In this document: one piece after another, positions 56,788-64,000 of the stretch
Layout of the letters: each line of letters begins with the position of its first letter
How positions within the stretch are numbered: the first letter of the stretch is position 1
Source: JADJGC01 sp964576925
GTDB lineage: Bacteria > Zixibacteria > MSB-5A5 > CAIYYT01
DNA: 64,000 nt
Direction: 5' to 3'
Assembly (NCBI GenBank): GCA_964576925.1
Contig: CAZNWJ010000006.1
Coordinates: 62,001 to 126,000 of the forward strand
Position numbers and translations under genes: made by a program
Notes under the pieces: model-generated
What the model was told of the DNA's origin: nothing
The model's database searches: none
The model's input: the letters and a program-made list of their open reading frames with translations, nothing else

Positions 56788-57746
56788 CGATGAGTCAACA
56801 AGGGCAGCGGACCATAAGTTTTGTTATCCCCGTGCTCAATGGGGAAAAGTACATCGCTGAGTGCCTAAAGCACATCGAGTCGGAAATGCAGGCAGGCGAT
56901 GAGATCATCGTGGTGGACAACGGTTCAACTGATGCCACGCATGATATCGTTGCCGCTCATCCGCGGGCCCGCTTGATTGAGCACCCCAAAGTCACCATTG
57001 CCGGCTTGCGCAATCGCGGGGCGGAGGCCTCAAAAGGCGATGTCTTGGCATTTATCGATTCCGACTGCCTCTTGAAGCCGGGTTGGAGAGCCGGGGTCGA
57101 CAAGGAACTATCGTCGGACTCAGTCCAGGTGACTGGCTCGACGTGCGACTTGCCGCTTCAGCCGACCTGGGTCGAACAGGCGTGGGCTCCGGCGATTGTC
57201 AAGTCGTCTCGAGAAGTTGGCTATATCAATTCTGCCAATCTCGTGATTCGACGCGATGCTTTTGTCGCGGTCAACGGCTTCAATGAGTCGCTCAAGACCG
57301 ACGAAGATTACGACATTGCCTTCCGGATGCGGCGCAACGGGGCGAAAGTCATCGAGTCCCCCGAGATCCGGGCGATCCACCTTGGCAGCGCGAAAACCCT
57401 GAGGCAGTTCTACCAGCGCCAAAAACGCAACGCCACGAGTATCGTCGATACCTGGCGCCTGAACGGGATCGATCGGCCAATGATCATGACCTTGGTCTTC
57501 ATCGCTTCATTGTTGTTGGGGGCAGGTAGCGTAGTGCTTGCGTTCGTCACCGGTCACTGGCTGTTGGCGCTCGGCGCTGTCGCGATCCTCCTCGCGCCAT
57601 TGTTAACGGCACTCAATCGAGTCCTCCGGGGAACGCAGGTATTGCAGATCCCGCAAATGACCGTGCTCTTTGTTGTCTTCTATTGGGTCAGAACGCTGAC
57701 ACTGATCCACCACCTTCGGTCGTCCAATCGCGGGAGCAATTCATGA
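56784..57746 (+). CDS. GT2 family glycosyltransferase with C-terminal membrane helices
   Basis: 320 residues: FVIPVLNGEKYIAECLKHIE, VVDNGSTDATHDIV, FIDSDCLLKPGW (metal site) and NGFNESLKTDEDYD. Two C-terminal helices (MTLVFIASLLLGAGSVVLAF; LLALGAVAILLAPLL) anchor it. It is the last of the overlapping gene run from 53610. GTG 56784 overlaps the PHP stop; ATG 56790 is an alternative. Acceptor unknown. Confidence 0.83.
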   Translation: MTMSQQGQRTISFVIPVLNGEKYIAECLKHIESEMQAGDEIIVVDNGSTDATHDIVAAHPRARLIEHPKVTIAGLRNRGAEASKGDVLAFIDSDCLLKPGWRAGVDKELSSDSVQVTGSTCDLPLQPTWVEQAWAPAIVKSSREVGYINSANLVIRRDAFVAVNGFNESLKTDEDYDIAFRMRRNGAKVIESPEIRAIHLGSAKTLRQFYQRQKRNATSIVDTWRLNGIDRPMIMTLVFIASLLLGAGSVVLAFVTGHWLLALGAVAILLAPLLTALNRVLRGTQVLQIPQMTVLFVVFYWVRTLTLIHHLRSSNRGSNS

Positions 57747-57831
57747 TACAAGTACATGCGCTGATACCTGTATCCTGTTGCCGGAGGGTATCGCGCTGTG
57801 AGTCTGATTGCGACAAGACAGGTCGATTCGG

Positions 57832-59187
57832 ATGAGATCCTGGATCACCCGAAATGTGACGCTGCCGAGCATCTACTGGCTCCGCGGCGAACCGGCGCTT
57901 GAACTTCAGCCCGCCATCCGGGCGTTTCACATGCTTGATCGTGACGCCATGGATCGTCTGCAATGGCAGAAGCTGGTTGCACTAATCGAGTTCCTGGAAA
58001 CGCACAACCGCTACTACGGCGAGCAGTTTCGTGCTCTTCATCTGAAGAGTGAAGATCTCCGGTCGCCGCATGATTACCTTCGCTATCCGCTGCTCGACAA
58101 GGACACGTTGCGGCGTCACCAGGAGATTATGCGGTCGGACTGCAGGCTGAGAGCTTCCTTGCGTCGAACTTCCGGTTCAACTGGTATTCCGTTGCAGTTT
58201 CTCAAGGACCGCGAGGCTTCCGCGTACATGGATGCCATGATGCACGAGCTCTACGGCTGGTACGGCGTACGCCCCGGCGACCGGCAGGCGCGTGTCTGGG
58301 GACTGGCGACGGAATGGCGAGGTCGGCTGCTGGCCCGCTTCAAGGACTTCGTTTTGAATCGCAGTCGGTTGGTCTACTACGATCTTTCTCCGGAAAACTC
58401 TTCGCGGTTCTTCAAGAAGGCAATACGTAAACGTCCCACATTTCTCTACGGGATGGTCAATCCGATGGTTGAGTTCGCTCAGGCACTGGTCGTTGCGGGT
58501 CATGATCCGGCGCAGTTGGAACTGAAGGTTGTCATCGCGACCAGCGAGATGTTATTGCCGGCGAAGCGAGAAGTCCTGCGCCGGCTCTTCGGCTGCCCAG
58601 TCGCCAATGAGTACGGCTGCTCCGAAACCGGGATCATCGCAATGGAATGTCCACACGGCTCGTTGCACCTGGCTAATCACAATATCTACTTGGAATTGCT
58701 CAATCCTGAAACCCTCGAAGCAGTCGCCCCTGGTGAGCTGGGAGAAGTTGTCATTACCGAGCTCCACAGCCGTCTAATGCCCTTCGTGAGATATCGCGTT
58801 GGCGATCTTGCGCGCATCTCGTCGCAATCGTGCCCTTGCGGGTTGGCATCACCGACGATCGAGAGCCTCGAAGGACGAGTGACAGCTCTGATCCAGACCC
58901 CGGGCGGACGGCGATTATCTTCCTATCTCGTATCTTATTGCATGCCGCAAGTGGTCGATCGCTACTTGACGATCCAGCGATCTGTAAACTTTCTCGAGAT
59001 CCTCATTACGGCTCAAGAGCCAGTATCAAGCGATGTGAAAGACGATATGGTCTCACGGATTCAGAAAGCAATCGGTGAACACATTCAGATCGAAGTGAAG
59101 CAAGTAGCAGAGATTCCGCGTGAAAAGTCAGGAAAGCTGCGGGCGTTCATCAGCGAACTCGGACACGACGGTGCCAGTCTCCGATGA
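57832..59187 (+). CDS. capK: CapK / phenylacetate-CoA ligase-like adenylating enzyme
   Basis: 451 residues. The P-loop RTSGSTGIPLQF, VANEYGCSETGIIAMEC and RVGDLARI are those of phenylacetate-CoA ligase/AMP-binding enzymes, with the CapK-type N-terminus. These proteins activate an acid by adenylation in capsule loci. Start ATG 57832 (TTG 57808 is in frame). The C-terminal domain (RVTALIQTPGGRRLSS) is typical. It could activate an acyl or amino acid for the FemAB-like or ATP-grasp enzymes. The symbol is by family. Confidence 0.8.
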   Translation: MRSWITRNVTLPSIYWLRGEPALELQPAIRAFHMLDRDAMDRLQWQKLVALIEFLETHNRYYGEQFRALHLKSEDLRSPHDYLRYPLLDKDTLRRHQEIMRSDCRLRASLRRTSGSTGIPLQFLKDREASAYMDAMMHELYGWYGVRPGDRQARVWGLATEWRGRLLARFKDFVLNRSRLVYYDLSPENSSRFFKKAIRKRPTFLYGMVNPMVEFAQALVVAGHDPAQLELKVVIATSEMLLPAKREVLRRLFGCPVANEYGCSETGIIAMECPHGSLHLANHNIYLELLNPETLEAVAPGELGEVVITELHSRLMPFVRYRVGDLARISSQSCPCGLASPTIESLEGRVTALIQTPGGRRLSSYLVSYCMPQVVDRYLTIQRSVNFLEILITAQEPVSSDVKDDMVSRIQKAIGEHIQIEVKQVAEIPREKSGKLRAFISELGHDGASLR

Positions 59188-59471
59188 TTCATGCAATCGC
59201 TGAGGAAGCTCTGCTGCGCATTTGGCATGCAGTCTGTGCAAATAACGAACAATTCGCCTTACAGAATTATGATCTTTCCCAGCATGCCGAAGATAAATAC
59301 ATCCGGCTGTTCGGGTTAACGGCTTGATTTCTGATTGAGTAAGGGTCTGTGATTTGCTATCTATTGTGTCGCCTTTGGATTCCAGCTGGAACGCGACTGT
59401 AAAATGCGGTAGTCGCAGAATCCCTGGTCGATTGATTCTCAAAACTCTAGAGGAGTGGTTAAGGACATCCT

Positions 59472-61799
59472 ATGATCAAGCGAAGACAATCTGACAGGCT
59501 TTGCATAAGAATCGCTGCTCTCGTCTCGCTCGCTGCGTTCTGCCTTTGTGCTTCGGCGTCAGCGGCGACCTACCACGTAAAACGCGAAGGTAACGACAGC
59601 AACAATGGTTTGTCCTTTGCCAATGCATGGCGAACGATTCCCAAAGCCTGTTCAACTGCAGTTGCCGGCGACACAGTCTTGATTTATCCGGGATTCTATC
59701 CGTCAACCGAATACACAATCACCGACCAGTTGTTTCCCGACGAAGCATCGAACAATCCAAGCTATCGACAGATACTTGTGCCGCTGAATAGCGGGACAGC
59801 CGCCAATCCGATCGTGTTCCGCAACGCACCCGGTCAGGCCCGGCCATATATTCAGGGAGATCACGTTGGTTTAGGGGGCTCTTATGCGGGCGACTACAAC
59901 GTGGTTACAGCCAATCTTAGCTATTCAAACAATGTGATCCTGGATTCGCTGCACTTCGCAATTTCCAACATGCTCGGTATCGGAGTCAACGGTTACGGGC
60001 ACAAGATTCATAACTGCAAAGTCGACTCGGTCTGGCAGCCAGACCAAACCGCTCTTGACAATTCCGCCGGCATCGGAAATTTCGACGCCGACGTTGTCTC
60101 GTCCCGTGAAGGTGACCGGCTTGTTGTGGACAACTGCGATATCTCGTGGATCGGGATCATGCAATTCGGTCAGGACTACGTGAATGCCAATGGCTTCTGC
60201 ATCTTCAACGGCGATACGGTCACTGTCACCAACAACCGAATTTGGAAGTGCGCCGGTCACGGCATCAAGTTTAAAGGGCATCCGGGGTCCGGTCCTTCGA
60301 CGCGGCTCTGGATCGAGGGAAACACGATCTCTGATTGTTGGCTCGGTATCAATCTCGGAAATAGTGGAAGAGCAACCGATTCCATCGTCTGTCGATTCAA
60401 TGTCATCTACGATTTGATGGCATCAACGAGCGGAGATGTCTACGGCGAAAACCATGCGATTGGTATGAACATGTTTTCGCAAACCAGCGCGGCAAACACC
60501 GGCGTGTGGGTCTACAATAACACTATCGATCTCAATACCGGCGCCAACGAATCAACACCTGCAATCTTGCCCGGTCAGTACTATGCGGGCTGCGAGGTCT
60601 GGTTCTTCAACAACATCATCTGGGATCGCCAGCCATCAACCGACAACAAAGCCGTGCAATTCTGGCAGAGCCCGATCGCTTTCTACACTAACTACAACTA
60701 CTATGTCGCGGCGAGTCCGACCACGCGCCAGTTCTTCCACCATGGAAGCTCCAACTATACTTTGGCCTCCTGGCGCGCTGCAACATCGATCGCAAACATC
60801 ACGGGCCAGGACTCCAATTCGATCGCCACGGCAACCGTCCCGTTTGTTGATGGCCCCAATCATGACTATCGCTTGCTTCCCGGTTCGCCCGCCGCAACGA
60901 GTGGGCGGGGCGGTGTCTACCCGACTTACATGGGAGCCTTTGGCACGTCGGCAGCCGATTCGTCCATTAGCATTAGCTCAGCCGACCCGGCAACCGAAGG
61001 GACTAGCCTGGTATTCAACGTCACCATCGGAACCACCTTTGGTTCGACATGCACGGTCACATACAGCACCTCGAACGGCACGGCCGTTGCTCCGGGCGAC
61101 TACACCGCGGTCGTCGGCGGGCAGATTCAAATCCTTTCGGGATCGAATTCCGGTACGATTATCATTCAAACCAACGATGATGCCACCGTAGAATCGACTG
61201 AGACGATGACGGTCACGTTGACCAACGTGAGTATCGGCAGTATTGCCGTGTCCAGTGGACAAGGTGCGATCCTCGATAACGACGTAGCACCAGAAGAGCC
61301 GTCGAGCCGGATCGATTTCGGTACTCTACCGAACCACTCCATTGCCGTCAGTGGAGTCTATGATGGCTCGTATAGCAGTGCTCCACTCACCGACAATGTC
61401 ATAGATCCATACGGCGGTCCCGCGACGACGTGGGCATCCGAAGAAAGCAACGCCATCCCGCACTGGGTGACGGCGGATTTCGGGATGCCACTGACGATTA
61501 CCGCAGTTACGGTCTACTGGGCCTGGAATCCAACTCATTCGAGTTGGACGACTTCTGAGCAGTATCGAATTCAAGGATGGAACGGGTCGGCCTATATCGA
61601 CTTGGTGACGGTCAACAATCCGCCGACCGCCGATTCAACAAAAACGACGATCACGCCCTATAGTACCAGTCGAATTCGCATCTATCAGCCGGCAGGGCAG
61701 GGGCCCAGCGACTATACGGCCATCATGTGGATCAGCGAGCTGCAGTTCCGCGGCCCGCTCGATACAACGCCGCCGGGAACGGTGCTTGATCTTAGATAG
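59472..61799 (+). CDS. Secreted right-handed beta-helix protein, paralogue of 28913-31237
   Basis: 775 residues with the same architecture as the protein at 28913: signal peptide (ASASA), DUF1565-type opening TYHVKREGNDSNNGLS, beta-helix, Calx-beta domain (ATEGTSLVFNVTIG ... DDATVESTETMTVTL) and a discoidin-like end, stopping in DTTPPGTVLDLR. As in its paralogue, the stop falls in the linker that usually introduces an FN3 domain. Long shared segments (IPKACSTAVAGDTVLIYPGF) show recent duplication. It is set inside the polysaccharide locus, so it may act on or bind the secreted polymer. No catalytic residues can be assigned. Confidence 0.8.
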   Translation: MIKRRQSDRLCIRIAALVSLAAFCLCASASAATYHVKREGNDSNNGLSFANAWRTIPKACSTAVAGDTVLIYPGFYPSTEYTITDQLFPDEASNNPSYRQILVPLNSGTAANPIVFRNAPGQARPYIQGDHVGLGGSYAGDYNVVTANLSYSNNVILDSLHFAISNMLGIGVNGYGHKIHNCKVDSVWQPDQTALDNSAGIGNFDADVVSSREGDRLVVDNCDISWIGIMQFGQDYVNANGFCIFNGDTVTVTNNRIWKCAGHGIKFKGHPGSGPSTRLWIEGNTISDCWLGINLGNSGRATDSIVCRFNVIYDLMASTSGDVYGENHAIGMNMFSQTSAANTGVWVYNNTIDLNTGANESTPAILPGQYYAGCEVWFFNNIIWDRQPSTDNKAVQFWQSPIAFYTNYNYYVAASPTTRQFFHHGSSNYTLASWRAATSIANITGQDSNSIATATVPFVDGPNHDYRLLPGSPAATSGRGGVYPTYMGAFGTSAADSSISISSADPATEGTSLVFNVTIGTTFGSTCTVTYSTSNGTAVAPGDYTAVVGGQIQILSGSNSGTIIIQTNDDATVESTETMTVTLTNVSIGSIAVSSGQGAILDNDVAPEEPSSRIDFGTLPNHSIAVSGVYDGSYSSAPLTDNVIDPYGGPATTWASEESNAIPHWVTADFGMPLTITAVTVYWAWNPTHSSWTTSEQYRIQGWNGSAYIDLVTVNNPPTADSTKTTITPYSTSRIRIYQPAGQGPSDYTAIMWISELQFRGPLDTTPPGTVLDLR

Positions 61800-62025
61800 T
61801 CCACCAGTGTCGTCGCGTTTGGCTCGTGAAGGAGTTTAGCTCTTGGCGAGGCGTTCGGATTGAAGTCCTTGATTATCGCCGAGCTGTTGCGGTCAAGCAG
61901 GGCTGCGGAGGTGACCGCCCGAAGTCATCTTGCGTTGCTGGTGGTTACGGCGATTTTGTAAATGTATAATGGCAGGGAAGCGGCTGCAAATACGGCGGGT
62001 CTATTAGAGAGTCCGTCAAATCCGA

Positions 62026-63150
62026 ATGTCCGATCGTAAGTTCAATATTCTCCACCTGATAGAAACCACCGGTCCCGGTGGAGCGGAAACCGTCCTGCTC
62101 AACTTGGTTTCGAGGATTGATCGCGCCATTTTCGAACCCACCGTGCTTCTCGTGGGGGAAGGGTGGCTTTCATCCGCGGTACGCGCGGCAGGAATTGAAC
62201 CATTGACGATTGGCAGCTCGGGCTCGTTTGACTGGAGGTTTCTTAAGTCAATCATCAAGGTAATCCGCGAGCGAAACATCGACTTGATCCACTCACACCT
62301 GCCGGACATCAGCGTATACGCATGCCTTGCCGCGCTTCGTACGAAAACTCCTGTGATTTCCACCTTCCACGGAATGGTCGGCAATTGGCATCAGCGAAGC
62401 CTCAAAAATAGACTGAAGATGTCTGTGATTAGGCGACGGGCAGCTCGCGTGGTCGCAGTCTCGGATTTCCTGAAGCAAGAGATGAGTGACTTGTGGTCAT
62501 TCTGCGCAAGCGACATTCTGCGTATCTACAACGGCGTCGACTTCGACTCGTTTGATCAACGTTCCGGCGGCTCGGAGCTGCGACGACAATTCACATTGCC
62601 TTCGGAGACAGTCTTGATCGGCACTGTAGGCAACATCCGCCGAGCGAAAGGCTATCAGTTTATGCTGCAAGCGGCCCGCGAGGTCATCGACCGAAACAAC
62701 TGCGCCCATTTCTTCATTGCGGGCCACGGCGAAGGAGAACTTCTGGAGGAGATCTTGCAGCTGCAGGTAAGACTAGGATTGCAGGAACATGTACATCTCT
62801 TGGGATTTCGCGATGACGTGCCCCAACTTCTGGGAGAGTTCGACATTTTTGTGCTTCCCTCCATTACTGAAGGTCTTTCCATCGCGACTGTAGAAGCAAT
62901 GGGTCTGGGGCTGCCCGTTGTCGTAACTGATTCCGGTGGACCTCGGGAAATTGTGGAGCACATGTCTACGGGGATGCTTGTTGCGCCGGGCGATCCCGCA
63001 GCGCTCGCCGCCGCGATTGGCCGGCTCTTGGAAGACGCAGCGCTGGCGCAGAACCTGGGAGCCGCTGCCCGAGTTGCCGTTCGCGAAAAGTTCGGGATCG
63101 AGCAGAACATCGCGGCGTATACGGAAGTTTACAAAAGTTGCTTGCGTTGA
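62026..63150 (+). CDS. GT4 family glycosyltransferase
   Basis: 374 residues with a clear GT-B fold: ILHLIETTGPGGAETVLLNL at the start (the GGAE loop), RIYNGVDFDSFD, GTVGNIRRAKGYQFML, and PSITEGLSIATVEAMGLGLPVV (GT4 donor motif). It is cytoplasmic and adds a sugar to a lipid-linked acceptor. It is followed by the O-antigen-ligase-like gene. Donor unknown. Confidence 0.87.
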   Translation: MSDRKFNILHLIETTGPGGAETVLLNLVSRIDRAIFEPTVLLVGEGWLSSAVRAAGIEPLTIGSSGSFDWRFLKSIIKVIRERNIDLIHSHLPDISVYACLAALRTKTPVISTFHGMVGNWHQRSLKNRLKMSVIRRRAARVVAVSDFLKQEMSDLWSFCASDILRIYNGVDFDSFDQRSGGSELRRQFTLPSETVLIGTVGNIRRAKGYQFMLQAAREVIDRNNCAHFFIAGHGEGELLEEILQLQVRLGLQEHVHLLGFRDDVPQLLGEFDIFVLPSITEGLSIATVEAMGLGLPVVVTDSGGPREIVEHMSTGMLVAPGDPAALAAAIGRLLEDAALAQNLGAAARVAVREKFGIEQNIAAYTEVYKSCLR

Positions 63151-63397
63151 GTAACTCCGACTGTATCATTATTCGGATTTCGCAGTCAATTGCAGCAGAA
63201 TGAAGTCCGTCTGGCTCGATCTTACCCACAAGCAGGTGGCGATGGCGCTGACTACCCCGAACAAATTGTCAACGAGTTACTACTGGCAACTTCGGTTCAT
63301 AAGAGGTCAAATCACCTTTCGGGGCCGCCGAGGTGGTTCAGTGATTCGGTGGCGCAAGCGGGGTTCAGGGCTAGACAGGCATGGGGTGGAGATATAG

Positions 63398-64000
63398 ATG
63401 GCCTCAGAATCCGGAGTTGCCGACGTCAGTAGGCTGGCGAGACCCCCGCAGTCCCCAATACTCACGAAAAAACACCTCGGCTATCTGGGGCTGGCAGTGT
63501 TCTCTGTTGTTGTTGCGATTTGCCATGTCTTCGTCGGACCGATCTATGCCGTTGCCTTGATCGTCGCGCTGTTTACGTGCATTGTTCTACCCCAGAGTCC
63601 GTTCCTTGGGGTGCTGGGATACGTTGTCTTCGAGTATGCCCGCATCGCTTCAGCTTACCCGGCCGTGCGCGCTTTCCAACTTGGCAAATTGATCGTCCTC
63701 GCGACGCTGGCCGTATTCCTGGCACGCTATGTCATCAATCGCGATTACAAATTCGTCTCCGATCGCATGTACATTTTCTTTGCCGTCTGGCTCGGGCTTG
63801 CCGTGATCTCGACCGCTGTCGCTCTTGATCGCCAAATGGCCAATGAAGCCACGCTCGATCTGTTCAAGTGGTTTGTGATCTGCTTCTTGATTATTCACTT
63901 GGTGGATACCGTCTCAAAGCTTCAAGTATTCGTTTGGGTCTACTTGTTACTCAACCTTAAGTTAGCGCAATTTCAGATTCGTGCCTTTCTCTCTGGTTAC
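63398..64000 (+). CDS. O-antigen ligase/polymerase-like membrane protein, 3' end cut off by the window
   Basis: The visible 201 residues begin MASESGVADVSRLARPPQ and then alternate hydrophobic segments: YLGLAVFSVVVAICHVFVG, IYAVALIVALFTCIVLPQ, GVLGYVVFEYAR, LIVLATLAVFLARYVI, MYIFFAVWLGLAVISTAVAL and FVICFLIIHLVDTV. This many-helix pattern and its place at the end of a glycosyltransferase cluster fit Wzy/WaaL-type polymerases or the XrtA-linked ligase family. GGTGGAG 7 bases before ATG 63398 supports the start. The family's large periplasmic loop lies beyond the window, so the assignment is provisional. Confidence 0.68.
   Translation, partial: MASESGVADVSRLARPPQSPILTKKHLGYLGLAVFSVVVAICHVFVGPIYAVALIVALFTCIVLPQSPFLGVLGYVVFEYARIASAYPAVRAFQLGKLIVLATLAVFLARYVINRDYKFVSDRMYIFFAVWLGLAVISTAVALDRQMANEATLDLFKWFVICFLIIHLVDTVSKLQVFVWVYLLLNLKLAQFQIRAFLSGY

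Overview
The window reads as a chromosomal piece of an uncultured bacterium of the FCB group, most like Zixibacteria. The evidence is a secreted-protein style typical of that group: dockerin-type repeats (7423-9762, 52470-53219), fibronectin-III domains with an APGDD...YDIRYS signature, and a FlgD-like/T9SS-type C-terminal tail with NFPNPFNP (50177-50926). This placement is recognition from memory, not a search. Several genes between about 5.3 and 28.4 kb (short SSB, response regulator, replication-relaxation proteins, small XRE and helical proteins) look instead like mobile-element genes common in Patescibacteria, suggesting acquired DNA.

Layout. 1-4.8 kb: type I restriction specificity subunit (cut by the window edge), a PD-(D/E)XK/DUF5655 protein and a PHP-SMC ATPase (TrlF-like), together a defence module. 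5.3-9.8 kb: SSB, a degenerate kinase/receiver protein, a membrane protein and a large secreted CHAP/Ig/dockerin protein. 9.8-19.6 kb: a cassette array. Three related repeats (A 9800-9986, B 13592-14037, C 17395-17840), each ending in a 14-bp palindrome with a central AG, bracket one cassette carrying an AbiE toxin-antitoxin pair and one carrying a LexA-like regulator, a DUF2188 protein and a two-gene CBASS system (CD-NTase + S-4TM effector). Repeat C runs into a large serine recombinase gene. 19.6-28.4 kb: an integrative and probably mobilizable element with XRE, RuvC-like nuclease, two replication-relaxation proteins, a convergent pair of candidate small RNAs, a coupling/HerA-like ATPase split at a possible -1 frameshift site, an excisionase and a tyrosine integrase whose 3' end contains a whole tRNA-Leu(UAA). 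The last 35 bp of this tRNA recur at 33515-33549, delimiting a 5.1-kb segment with a beta-helix surface protein and an asparagine-synthase-like protein.

33.6-37.2 kb is core-like: a cysteine desulfurase facing a dsrC-dsrM-dsrK type operon (sulfur/thiol electron transfer). 37.4-64 kb is an exopolysaccharide/capsule locus: tyrosine autokinase, FemAB-like and DegT-like enzymes, many glycosyltransferases, CapA, UDP-GlcNAc 2-epimerase, FkbM methyltransferase, ATP-grasp ligase, PHP hydrolase, CapK-like adenylating enzyme, a second beta-helix protein and, at the window end, an O-antigen-ligase-like membrane protein. Three FN3 secreted-protein genes on the minus strand interrupt it at 50.2-53.2 kb.

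The most notable items are the recombinase-linked defence cassette array, its shared promoter block with near-leaderless genes, the candidate frameshift site in the coupling ATPase, and the convergent small-RNA pair.
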